DNA of 64,000 nucleotides. It comes from Silene latifolia. Its lineage: Eukaryota; Streptophyta; Magnoliopsida; Caryophyllales; Caryophyllaceae. Positions 1 through 10,113 of this stretch are shown piece after piece. Under the pieces are notes generated by a model. The model searched no databases, was not told where the DNA came from, and saw only the letters and a program-made list of their open reading frames with translations. A program made the translations under genes and the position numbers. The stretch lies in NCBI RefSeq assembly GCF_048544455.1, contig NC_133526.1, positions 9,316,001 to 9,380,000 on the forward strand. Reading direction: 5' to 3'. Position 1 is the first letter of the stretch. Every line of letters begins with the position of its first letter.

Positions 1-341
1 ATTTTCATTGCAAGCATCATAGCTTGACTTGGACCGGGGTGAATGATCAGCAATCTCTTCACCAACTTATGAGTTCTCTGCAACTGTAGGCAAATCTTCC
101 TCAGCTTTTTGCGCAGTTTAGTCAATTTGCGGTAAATCTTGTGCTGGTCAGCTTCAGCAACTTTCATGTAAGACCTGACTTCCTTTCTTGCTCTTGAAAC
201 CAAGGCATTAGACTTTTCCTCCATGCTCTTTTTGAACTTCTTCTTGCTCAACTCGAGTGCCGTAGGGTCAATGTGACTAACAATCACATCCATTTTGTGA
301 AGATTTGAGTTCACCAACCATGGAATGATGCTGAGATTCTC
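1..341 (-). CDS. Partial gene of unknown function, one exon
   Basis: An open minus-strand reading frame runs off the left edge of the window. Its upstream boundary is a clear 3' splice site (TGCAG before GAGAATCTC, at 341/342). It reads ENLSIIPWLVNS, then a methionine (MDVIVSHIDP) and a very basic, probably helical stretch rich in K and R (SKKKFKKSMEEK, KLTKLRKKLRK), ending near LLIIHPGPSQAM. Upstream, 342 to about 1310 looks like a long intron, and an ATG in a possible first exon (MEKIRV) lies near 1315; that link is a guess. I do not recognise the family. The basic composition would fit a nuclear or nucleolar protein, but this is inference. Confidence 0.5.
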
Positions 342-1517
342 CTGCATTTTTTTTCAATGTCATTACAATCACGACAACATAAAAACAACCGTAATATTCA
401 TTCTTAAACATATGAATGTAGCAATTACTATGCTATAGATAATATTATAGGACATGCATTCATTAACAATGTCTGATTATGATGAACACATGCACCAATG
501 TAAATTGAACCTTCCTAAATTTACTCCGTACAATCAATTCATACAAAGCAGTAAACGTGCATCATATCAGAAACTACAGCGGCTAAAGTAACACCTATTA
601 TTAAATACCGGTTTCTGTCACGATATAACTGAGACGACCTAATCTCACGAGATATGGTCAATGTCTCCTCAAAATACGGTGATAAAATACGGCCGCGGTG
701 ATATTCAAAACGTTTACAAAATGATTTACGGTTTCACGACCTTGTTTTAATATCACGCCTAGAGTCCTTGGATCAAACTATGCATAAACGCAAACGAACG
801 CTGGATTACTATGTGTAATCAACATTTTAGCAACAAATTAACATTACGGAGTATCATTTATGCCGCAAAGCTGCAAAATATTCAGAAATAAGAACGAATC
901 CATAGAATTTTCAAAGAATTCAATCAAAACTTTTCCAGAGAAGAGATGTTAACATTTGCGCAAGTTCTGAAACAAAAAACTCCGAATTCAAAACATTGAC
1001 GGAATATTAACAAATTGAAGTGAATTTCCGCACAAGAACACAATCAAAAAATCAGCAAAGCTAGAATTGAAGATAAAGTGAAGAATTACAGTACTCCATA
1101 GCAAAAATGAATCTATAGCTTAAATTACGTACAAAACCTAAATTTTTCTCATTAAATTCCGAAAAAAAAGAACGAAAACAAGAACAATTACAGAGCATTT
1201 AGTTCAGATAAAGTAACAAAACGCATTGAATATTAGCTAGAATTGAAGATAAAGTGAAGAAAACGAAATTGTGTGAGAAAGAAATAACGAACCCTAATTT
1301 TCTCCATTTTTGTGACGTTTTGAGATTCGCCGAACAGAGCAGCGCACAAATTGCAGCGAAAATGTTGTGGTAAGTTGCAAGTATGAAGTCCGGTGGGAAA
1401 ATTTGATATTGTTGTCCCTTATATATCCGCCTTTGAGGGGTTTTGGGAAGTTAATTGACGATAATACCCATGTCCACTTAGTAGCTCGTTGCGGAGTACT
1501 AAGGGGTATATCTCATA
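342..1517. other. Intron and promoter side of the left-edge gene
   Basis: AT-rich sequence without a convincing reading frame. It probably holds the intron upstream of exon 1-341 and, around 1270-1400, the transcription start region of that minus-strand gene. No repeat with clear ends was seen before 1518. Confidence 0.4.
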
Positions 1518-1701
1518 CAATCCGTCTTGCTTAAGACCGCCACTATCCGTCTTAAGCTTAAGACGGATAGTGGTCTCTCACACAAATGCAAGTGGGAGGT
1601 AAGTGGGTATATCCATTTCCCTCCCACTTGCATTTGTGTGAGAGGCCGCTATCCGTCTTAAGCTTAAGACGGATAGTGGCGGTCTGAAACAAGAATTTGT
1701 G
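1518..1701. mobile_element. MULE-type MITE with 9-bp target duplication
   Basis: A 184-bp almost complete hairpin. The ends read CAATCCGTCTTGCTTAAGAC and, on the other strand, CACAAATTCTTGTTTCAGAC. Each arm carries an internal palindrome, CTATCCGTCTTAAG/CTTAAGACGGATAG. TATCTCATA flanks it on both sides (1509-1517 and 1702-1710), and a 9-bp duplication is the Mutator hallmark. No coding capacity. A relative lies at 16147-16398. Confidence 0.85.
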
Positions 1702-1713
1702 TATCTCATAACA

Positions 1714-2208
1714 TCCCCCCTACTACTAAGAGGATAAAAATTCTCTTAGTTTTCCCTCCAAAAAGCATCTATCTAAATTAGGAAATAAGTATCATAAAAT
1801 TATCTTTTCAATAAATATGTTTTAATAATTATAACTCTAATCTTTTTATTAAATTCATAATTATTATTTTTTCATTAAAATTAAATAAAGTTAGTATTAA
1901 ATTATAAATTAAAAGTTGTTAAATTTGCAATAATTATTATTTTAGAGAATCACTTGACATCCCCTTTTTACTAAAAAAAAATAACAAATCTCAAACTTTT
2001 TCCGCCTACGTCGCTAACTACTACTTATAGTACTTAGTATATTTCTCTAATTAACTACTCCCCGAATTCATTTTAACGATATTCTGATTTTGTACACAAT
2101 AAATATATGTTGTATAATTGAAAATAGAAAAATACCAATAGTTTAATTGTTAATTTTTCTTACATTTCCATCTAGAAAAACCGTGCTATAGCACGGGAGC
2201 TACACTAG
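1714..2208 (+). mobile_element. Non-autonomous Helitron
   Basis: The 3' end shows the Helitron pattern: a GC-rich hairpin (CCGTGC-TATA-GCACGG, 2181-2196) followed about 8 bases later by CTAG, with T next in the flank. The 5' end is taken at TCCCCCCTACTACTAAGAGG, which resembles the starts at 31329 and 32031. It has no gene and is AT-rich inside. The 3' end is firm; the 5' end is less so. Confidence 0.65.
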
Positions 2209-2400
2209 TTATGTTATTTATGTATGTACAATTATATACCCACCGTCCCGGTCATTTGTTGTTCTTCTCCATTTTTGAGTGTCCCAGTCGTTTGTTGTCC
2301 TTTTTATATTAGGAATACATTTGATGAATAATTTGATTATTCACACCCAATTTGGTCCACATGTCATTTAGTAATTGACTCTCTCCTCTTTTCTTGTTAT

Positions 2401-2510
2401 TTGTGCCAAAACCGAGGGGTCAACCTATTAAATTGCTTTCAGTACTCTGAAAAAGATTGCCCCGGCTATCGATCGGAGATACTCCTAGTCAACACCAAAA
2501 AAATTATATA
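2401..2510 (+). mobile_element. Diverged tRNA-derived SINE fragment
   Basis: The body matches the SINE at 5056-5203 in the same order: a GGGGTCAA-like B-box remnant, TTGCTTTCAGTACTC, AGATTGCCCCGGCT, GAGATACTCCTAGTCAAC, then a short A run. The tRNA-like head is poorly kept. The small open frame here is not a gene. Confidence 0.5.
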
Positions 2511-2891
2511 TGTCTATATGGAATATCATAATCGATTCTCGACTACATCGTTTTCCCTACAATCGAATGTGGTATTAGGCGCTTTAGTTTTTATTTCGAG
2601 ATTCTTAAAGAAGCAAAAAAAAATTAATATTAGCAGGGTTGTTCTGAGACCAAAGGCTACGACTTAATCAGGGTAGCTCGTGAGATGCCAGAACTTATTT
2701 TATCTTCACCGAACATGCGAAAAACAAGATAATTAGAAGATTGAACGGTATTGTTCTAATAATGTTAGATACAACTTGATTAAATGACCACTTTTCATAC
2801 CGTTTTCTAAAGAAGACATTCTAACACTATAATAATGTGGAATAATTGTATTTATCAATTCACTAACAAAATCCTCAAGCTAGCATTTAAA
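2511..2891. other. Intergenic, downstream of AZG2
   Basis: AT-rich sequence between the SINE fragment and the AZG2 stop codon. It should contain the AZG2 3' UTR. Nothing else recognisable. Confidence 0.4.
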
Positions 2892-4508
2892 CTACGGCAT
2901 CTCAATTGTTGGATCATGAGCCGTAATCATCGATACTTGATCTTGTTCCTTGATACCTCTTTTAAGCTTAATCAACCACTTAATTATACTTACACCATAA
3001 TCATACAAATTAAGCGCGACATAAAACCCGATTCCTCCAATAATCCCATTAGGTATGGAGTAAGTCAAGGGCATTAAGACCATGGTAATAAAGGCTGGCA
3101 TTGCCTCCTTCATGTTACTCCATTCAATATCTTTTACCACTTCCATCATCAAAACACCGACTACTATCAATGCTGGCCCAATCGCCCATGGCGGTACACT
3201 AGTCATTATAGGGGCCAAAAATAAGGCCAAGAGGAAATAAAACCCGACTATCACCGCTGTTAGTCCTGTCTTACCGCCTTCTCTAATCCCCGCTGATGAT
3301 TCAATATAAGTGGCAATTGGGGATACGCCGAGGACTGAACCCACAATGGTAGAGCTTCCATCAACCAAGTACGCGGTATATTCTCCTTCAAAGCTACCAT
3401 TCTCATTTATCAACCCTCCAATTTCGGCCATAGTGTATAACGAACATGTTGTACCTAACACATCTACGTATAATAAAGTAATTATTGCGACCCAAACTTG
3501 GCTGTTATTAAATTGTGCAAAGCTTATCGCGCCAAATGTAGACTTTATCAGATGAAAATCGAAGACTTTTTTAAAATAATTATAGGTCGCATCTCCGATT
3601 GGAGTGTAAGGAAAATATGTGACACTCGTACCTCGAAACCATGAGATAAATGTGACAAATAATATGCCATATATCATGCTACCTTTGATGTTCTTCATCA
3701 TACCAAATGACATTACTAATAGACCCACAATGCCTAACCATAATGTTGGGCTTTGCATCTTTCCATTTAAACAAAGGCCCGTAGTCGGGTCCGTCTCCCG
3801 ACATCCGGTTAAAGTGAGCAATGTGGATGGATTTGGGCCTACCAAGCCTATGCCAAGATGAGATTGAAGCCCAACGAAAGCAATAAAAAGCCCAATTCCC
3901 GCTGCGCAAGCGAGTCGGACCGGTGGTGGGATCAACCGGGCCAATTTGGAGCGAAGGCCTAACACGGAAATGAGGACAAAAGCAACTCCTTCAATTAAAA
4001 CGATAGCTAGAGCAGTCTCGTATGACAACGGACCACTCCCGTGAAAGCCGACTAAGTCATACGCCACGTAGGCGTTGGACCCCATCCCCGGGGCCAATCC
4101 CAAAGGAAGGTTCGCAAAAAGGCCCATTGCAACCGACCCAATACAAGATGACAATGCGGTTGCCACTATAAGGTCAATTTTAAGCTCGGCTAAGCATTTC
4201 TCGTAACCCTTGTTGGACCTGAGTACACACTCAGGTCCACCAGGGGGCGAGCAATCCTTAGCCGAGCAACGCCCACCAGAATCAGCGAGTATGGTGGCGT
4301 TGACCGTGATAATGTAAACCATAGCTAAAAATGTAGTAGTTGCAGCTCGCCATTCTTTCGTAAAACAGCTTCCTCGTGCCTCTAATTTGAAATACTTACC
4401 AATGACACTATCAGCGACTGCGGTATTTAGACGTATTTCAAAGTTTTGCCACTTTGTACGAAACTTGTTTCTTCCAACACATAATCTATCTCTTTGTATT
4501 TTGTTCAT
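2892..4508 (-). CDS. AZG2: Adenine/guanine permease AZG2 (NCS2 family)
   Basis: An intronless 538-aa protein, close to Arabidopsis AZG2 in length and closer to it than to AZG1 along the whole sequence. AZG proteins are proton-coupled plasma or ER membrane carriers of adenine, guanine and related purines, and AZG2 has been linked to cytokinin movement. Visible family blocks include [11 protein letters not shown] (about residues 38-48), [15 protein letters not shown], the [14 protein letters not shown] loop, [50 protein letters not shown] and [16 protein letters not shown]. About a dozen hydrophobic segments span the protein. The first 18-20 residues before the conserved core are basic and lineage-specific. 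The start at 4508 is the only suitable ATG before the core. No frame damage was seen. Confidence 0.95.
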   Translation of the reverse strand: MNKIQRDRLCVGRNKFRTKWQNFEIRLNTAVADSVIGKYFKLEARGSCFTKEWRAATTTFLAMVYIITVNATILADSGGRCSAKDCSPPGGPECVLRSNKGYEKCLAELKIDLIVATALSSCIGSVAMGLFANLPLGLAPGMGSNAYVAYDLVGFHGSGPLSYETALAIVLIEGVAFVLISVLGLRSKLARLIPPPVRLACAAGIGLFIAFVGLQSHLGIGLVGPNPSTLLTLTGCRETDPTTGLCLNGKMQSPTLWLGIVGLLVMSFGMMKNIKGSMIYGILFVTFISWFRGTSVTYFPYTPIGDATYNYFKKVFDFHLIKSTFGAISFAQFNNSQVWVAIITLLYVDVLGTTCSLYTMAEIGGLINENGSFEGEYTAYLVDGSSTIVGSVLGVSPIATYIESSAGIREGGKTGLTAVIVGFYFLLALFLAPIMTSVPPWAIGPALIVVGVLMMEVVKDIEWSNMKEAMPAFITMVLMPLTYSIPNGIIGGIGFYVALNLYDYGVSIIKWLIKLKRGIKEQDQVSMITAHDPTIEMP

Positions 4509-4935
4509 GGTGTGACGACTAATACTACGCGTAGCGTAACATGAACTTGAAAGGATTTTTTAAAAGGGAGGAAGAACGAACCGTTGAGGAATGAAAATGT
4601 GGTAGCAACTCCGCCAACTATTTTTAAGAACACAAACTGAGATTAAACTAATGTAATTAGTTTTTCAAAAAAAAAAAAAATTAGTACGAGTAATAGATTA
4701 TTAATATAATTGTACTGTAAAATACGAGAACTCGTGCTTTTCGATCTTCCAATGAAGCAAATCAAATCAAATTTGATTGTGTTTGAATTAATGTTGAATA
4801 CTATATTAATAGGCCGACCAATTCCACATATGAAATTTTAAACAAACTACATTGCACGATGAAGATCGTGTGGCACGAACTAAGATTTCTTTACAGCTAG
4901 GATAGACTACAGAGCGTACCTGAGGGACGTGCAGG
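4509..4935. other. AZG2 upstream region
   Basis: Contains the presumed 5' UTR and promoter of AZG2, with an A tract near 4668-4680. No repeat with clear ends was seen. Confidence 0.35.
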
Positions 4936-5055
4936 CAGTGGCGGAGTCAGGATAAAGTCAGTAGGGGTGAAAGGGTAATTTTATAAGTAGACCTCGAATT
5001 TTTTTTAAAATTTTAACTAAAAATTTGGAAATTTTCAAACGGGAAAATTTTCAAC
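4936..5055 (+). mobile_element. Partial hAT-type MITE split by a SINE
   Basis: Starts CAGTGGCGGAGTCAGG and runs through AAATTTGGAAATTTTCAAAC, matching the complete copy at 12886-13061. The matching right end is not recognisable. The SINE at 5056-5203 has landed in it. Confidence 0.6.
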
Positions 5056-5203
5056 TTTTTTTTGTTTTTTTTTTTGGTTGACCAGGAGTATCCCCTACCG
5101 ACAGCTGGGGCAATCTCCTTCGGGGACTGAAGGCAATTTATCGAACCCCTGACCACTTATTAAGAGATGAGAGCCCTTACCACTCACACCAGCCAACTTT
5201 AGT
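5056..5203 (-). mobile_element. tRNA-derived SINE with target duplication
   Basis: On the minus strand the head reads GTTGGCTGGTGTGAGTGG (A-box-like) and GGGGTTCGAT (B-box-like), followed by a body ending CTCCTGGTCAACC and an A-rich tail (5056-5075). The 17-bp flanks ACGGGAAAATTTTCAAC (5039-5055) and ACGGGAAAATTGTCAAC (5204-5220) differ at one base, which marks a fairly recent target-primed insertion. Confidence 0.85.
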
Positions 5204-5421
5204 ACGGGAAAATTGTCAACATTGGGGAAGTAAATCATCAAACATCTATAAATTTTTCTTATAAATGAAATCTCTTGAAATACAAAGCAGTCCCTCAAAT
5301 ATACAAAGCTTATATCAATATTAATTACCTCAAAAAATAACATGAGATATGAGTATTGAAAATAGAAGAAAAATACATGATCTTACGGAGTTCGACTCTC
5401 CGAGGATGATATATCAAAGAA

Positions 5422-8400
5422 TTAACAAAGTCTATGAGGTCTATTGCTTGTAGGAAAATTGACAGTCTTAGTATTATTATTCCTTACCAATTTGGACATT
5501 TGACCCTTCATCTCCTTACACAATTTTTCGAGCTCTAATACCCTGCATTGCATTCTCTGTATATTCACCTTCACATCTTGGCTTACTTCTGATAAACTAT
5601 CGTCGTCTTCGTCTTGAATGCTTTCTTCATTGCCATATAAAACCATTTGTGACTCACTTGTGTTTTTGGTAGGACTTTGATGGTAATAGTAGTCTAATTG
5701 ATCTGCTTTTGTTGGTGATTCATAGTTTACTTGTCTCTGAGAGGCGAGTGCTTGAACCGCGACCCTTGGTGGTATTCTTGGGTTCTTGGCTAGGTCTTTG
5801 CATGCTTCGAGTGAGAGTTTCTCGTAGTTCAAACATCGGCATAACCTTGATCTTTCTTCAAAAGACAAGTTTGGATGAGACTGCAAATTTACCAATGTTG
5901 TTAGAATCGAGATTCTTTATTTTAATCCACGTTAGAATCAAATAAATAATATACCGTACCAAATTTCTTAATTAAGTAGAACCGGACGACATTTGATCAT
6001 TTAGATATTACTTGTAGATTAGTTGTTTAGAGGGGTTGGGCGCTCGACTATGAAAAATGCGAAAGTTTTGGTTAAAACTTATGATATTTTTTTGACTTTG
6101 TCTTATATCATTATTTGTTCGCTCTTACTGAGATTTGTCATTCCCCTGATCGTAAATCCTGGCTCCGCTATTATTATTATTATTATAAGCATGAACATTT
6201 GCATTAAAGGAGTTGTAAACAAAGTTAGGAGACAATCATGTGGTTTTGTAGTTTTGCTATTAATGAAGCAACACGCTTTAAGTTTCTATTTTTGTTTTTT
6301 TTTTTGCAATCATGTCCTACTTGACATATTAAATTATTAATGCAGCTGCCAACATTCCACATCCACCACTACTATAAGTTCAAAATAATGAAATTTTTGG
6401 GACATTAATTTCATTGCACAATAATCAATATTATTATACACAATTCCGTAGTATTTTATTTCCCTCTTTTGTATTTTTGCAATCATATCTTATTACTGCC
6501 ACCACAAATTCTAAAGGTGTCATGACAAGAGAAAACACGAAATGATATCATTATCAGTTGGGTCAAAGGAGGGCCCACTTTTGTACTAAAATTATTGATT
6601 GGCTATGAAAAATTTAAGGACGATAACAATGGTTGTAGTTTCATATACTAGTGCACGCATTATCACACAATCGTACACATAAACTTCTTATTTTCACTTC
6701 AATAAGCAGATATCAACTAGGTTTATTGGTAAAGCCACGAAAGGGGATACTCATAAATTGAATCTTTAAACAAGAAGCCGATTTCATATATAGACTCCTT
6801 ATTTTGTAAATTAATGGTTAAGGAGTTTCATATATGGATGAAACTCTTGATTTTGCTCCATTGATATTATCCTAGGTGTTTAATTCAATCTTAGAATTGT
6901 GATTTCGGATTCGGTTCAGGTTGACACGACAATGACTTAGCAGGTTATTTGGATTTTAGTTGAAATCTTAGGTTCAATACTTCAATCACTCTTGTGGTTG
7001 TAACGAGCTGTCAAATAAAAAAAAAACTTCAAATTAATAAGCTCAATTGTCTTAACTAAATAAACCACCTGATTGGACTGGCGTAACAACACTTGAGATT
7101 AAGAAAGAAAAATACTGAAAGGGTAGTATAAGAAATAAATGGAGATTCATTCTTGTTTGAGATGTTGATTGTTTGGAATATATATATATATTTGGGTTTT
7201 TTGTCAAACACAACCTTTAAAAAAAAGTTTTTAAAACACTTTTTAATAAAAAGTTTGTAAAAACAACCTTTAATAAATTTTTGTTGTCAAACACGACTTT
7301 TTAGTCAAGGACTTAACATTTGCGATAGGGTAACTTTGATCGACGTTTGAGATAGCAAACGATGTCGGTTTGAGGTTTTCTTGGACTAGTTGGAAAGGTG
7401 AAAATACAAGCTTTCCATGGGTTATCAACACGATGGTCAAAGGTGGTCTTATGTGGGGTCAATTGCAATGTAAAGTAAGGCTGGTCGGAGAGATTAGCGG
7501 ATGGTCGGGGATTTTTAGTGGGTCTTTTAATGAGGTTACGGTGCTTTGTTTGGTCTGAAAATTGGTATGTAGGTAGCGGGGAGTGCAAGGTAGGTCTTAG
7601 TTGTGTTGTTTGTGGTGGTTGTTGGCTGCAAGTGGTGGTTCGAGGGGAGTTAAACTGGAGGTAAAAAACAATCAAAACAATTTCAAAGTAGGATTTTTTT
7701 TTGTGGGTCAATTCACTCACCTCAAACCACCACTTACAACAAACAACCACCAAAAGCAACACAACTACGACCTATCTTACACTCCCTTCTATATATATAC
7801 CAAATTTTAGACCGAATAAAACACCCTAACCCCATTTAAAGACCCACGAAAAACCCTATGACCACTCGCTTTAGAGCTAGCCTCTCCAATCAGCCTTACT
7901 TTACACATCAATTGACCTCACATAAGGCCACCTTTGACCATCGTATTGATAACCCCTGGAAAGCTTGTATTTCCACCTTTCCAACGAGTCTAAGAACACC
8001 TCAAACCGACATCGTTTGCTATCTCAAACGTCGACTGAAAGTTACCCCATTGCAAAATGTTAAGTCCTTCGGCCAAAAAGTCGTGTTTGACAACAAAAAA
8101 TTTATTAAAGGTTGTGTTTTACAAACTTTTTTATTAAAGGTGGTGTTTGGAAAAAACTTTTTTTTAAAGGTTGTGTTTGACAAAAAACCCTATATATTTT
8201 GATGGTTCAATAGTTAAAATAGTTAACATAACAAAAATTTACGGAGTAGAATGTAAGCTTAAACTTCATATTTTTATATATTTACTTTATAAGAGAATTT
8301 TGTAGTTTAGTTTCACATTATCATTTGGAATATGATCGTTTCTCATATCTATAAGACATCCTCGCCAGAGATACTTTCAAATTTTGATATGCTCTATAGG

Positions 8401-10074
8401 TTTGTTGGATTTGTCTCTATTTCTTCCACCTTCATCACTAGTATAGCTAGAATGCCAAGTACTCAGGCTCTACACAACTTTCTTTGTGCTAGAAATTCAA
8501 AGATAATTCCGAAAAACTCCAAACAAAATTTGAATTTATCAATTATACCGCTTCATACTATAATAATGTTCATATTAAAAATAAATGTGTATGGTACCAC
8601 TTTTCCTAAAGAAGTCACTTGAGTCTCAAGGTCCATCTTTACCTAAAATTGTGTCCTTTAATGTTTAAACTGTTGATTATTAGGTGTCAGATTTCTGGAT
8701 TTGAGCTCTTGTGTTAAGATTGTAGGGCAGTTATAAACAGGCTAATCACCAAGAAAGTGTACAACAAAATTCTGTGTAACAAAGGGAAAATGACATGGAT
8801 AGGTCACTAGACTAGGGAATCCTTTGTCTTATCTTTCATTACTGTCCTTTTTGTATTCAGTGTCTTTTGTATTTTTTCTAGTTTTAGTCAAGAAGCATCA
8901 ATCATCCCAACTCATCACTAGATAAGAATCACTACTAAAATGTAAATTCTTGTTTCAGACGAGACATATTCATCTAAAACAATTAGACGAAATTTTGAGA
9001 CCACTTTATAGTCAAATGTGAAGACCATAATGGCCCAGCTAATGTTTACAACTTATAGTGGTTTTTTTTTCCAAAGTTGTCACATTTGGCTGTAAAGTGG
9101 TCCCAAAATTCTCTCTTATAATTTTAGAAGAATCAATACTAAAACGTAAATTCTTGTTTCAGATGGTTTTATGGTCATTTTCATCTGAAACAATAATACG
9201 ATATTTTGAGACTATTTTATGATCAAGTGTGATTATAATAGTTCGGCTAGTGTTTACGGCTTATGGTGGCTTTTTTTCCAAAGGGATTACATTTGCCTAT
9301 AAAGTGATCCCAAAATTCGTCTTATAATTTCAAACGAAAATGGCCTTAACATACCCCCTCCATTTCATTGATTTCTTCCAATTTTAACCGTGGTAAATTA
9401 TGAAATACTAAACAATTCAAAATTTGAGAGGAATCAAACATATCAACCAACAACCCAAAATAAAAAGAAAATTGGAAGATAGTCCCTTTGTCTTTATCAT
9501 TTATTTACTTTTAATTAAAATCTCACTTACAGAAAATAAAACGGAAATTTCTCAATATTTGTGGGCTGTGGTTTGTCACTTTGTCTATGATACCCCTTGG
9601 TTCAATATTATACCCAACATGCCCATGTTGTTATAACTCCGTTAGTATAGAACATCTGCCCATAGGGCCATAGGGGTACCATTGGTAGAAATAATGAACC
9701 TCAAGGGAGCCATTAACATAAATATTGAACACATTCTTAAAAAGAGGGATACCTGGCAAACCATAGGGATACAATGGAAAATTTTCGAGAAAAAAAAATA
9801 AACAAATAATTGAGACGGGTGGATATCAATTTAATAGAAGTGCTATGACAAACTGACAGTAATAAATTGACGAGTCCATTTTTGAAATAATGGTCAAAAA
9901 TAAAATATTTGTCGTTTTGGGTCGGTTTTGAAAATATTTGTCAAAATGGTGTCCACGTAGGCTCGGGATTTCTAGACCTGAAACACGCCACTACTAATGG
10001 CGTGTTTTGTGAAGGAAACACGCCATTAGTAGTGGCGTGTCTTTCACAATTTTTTTCTCAACTAGATCCGAACT

Positions 10075-10113
<39 letters not shown>

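Noticed and set aside
5140-5200. tRNA gene on the minus strand
   Set aside because: A- and B-box-like phrases are present, but there is no cloverleaf, and a SINE body, A tail and target duplication are.
7313-8202. Open frames of 62-149 codons in the NPH3 gene intron
   Set aside because: They are mirror products of the foldback arms at 7194-8190 and show no family resemblance.
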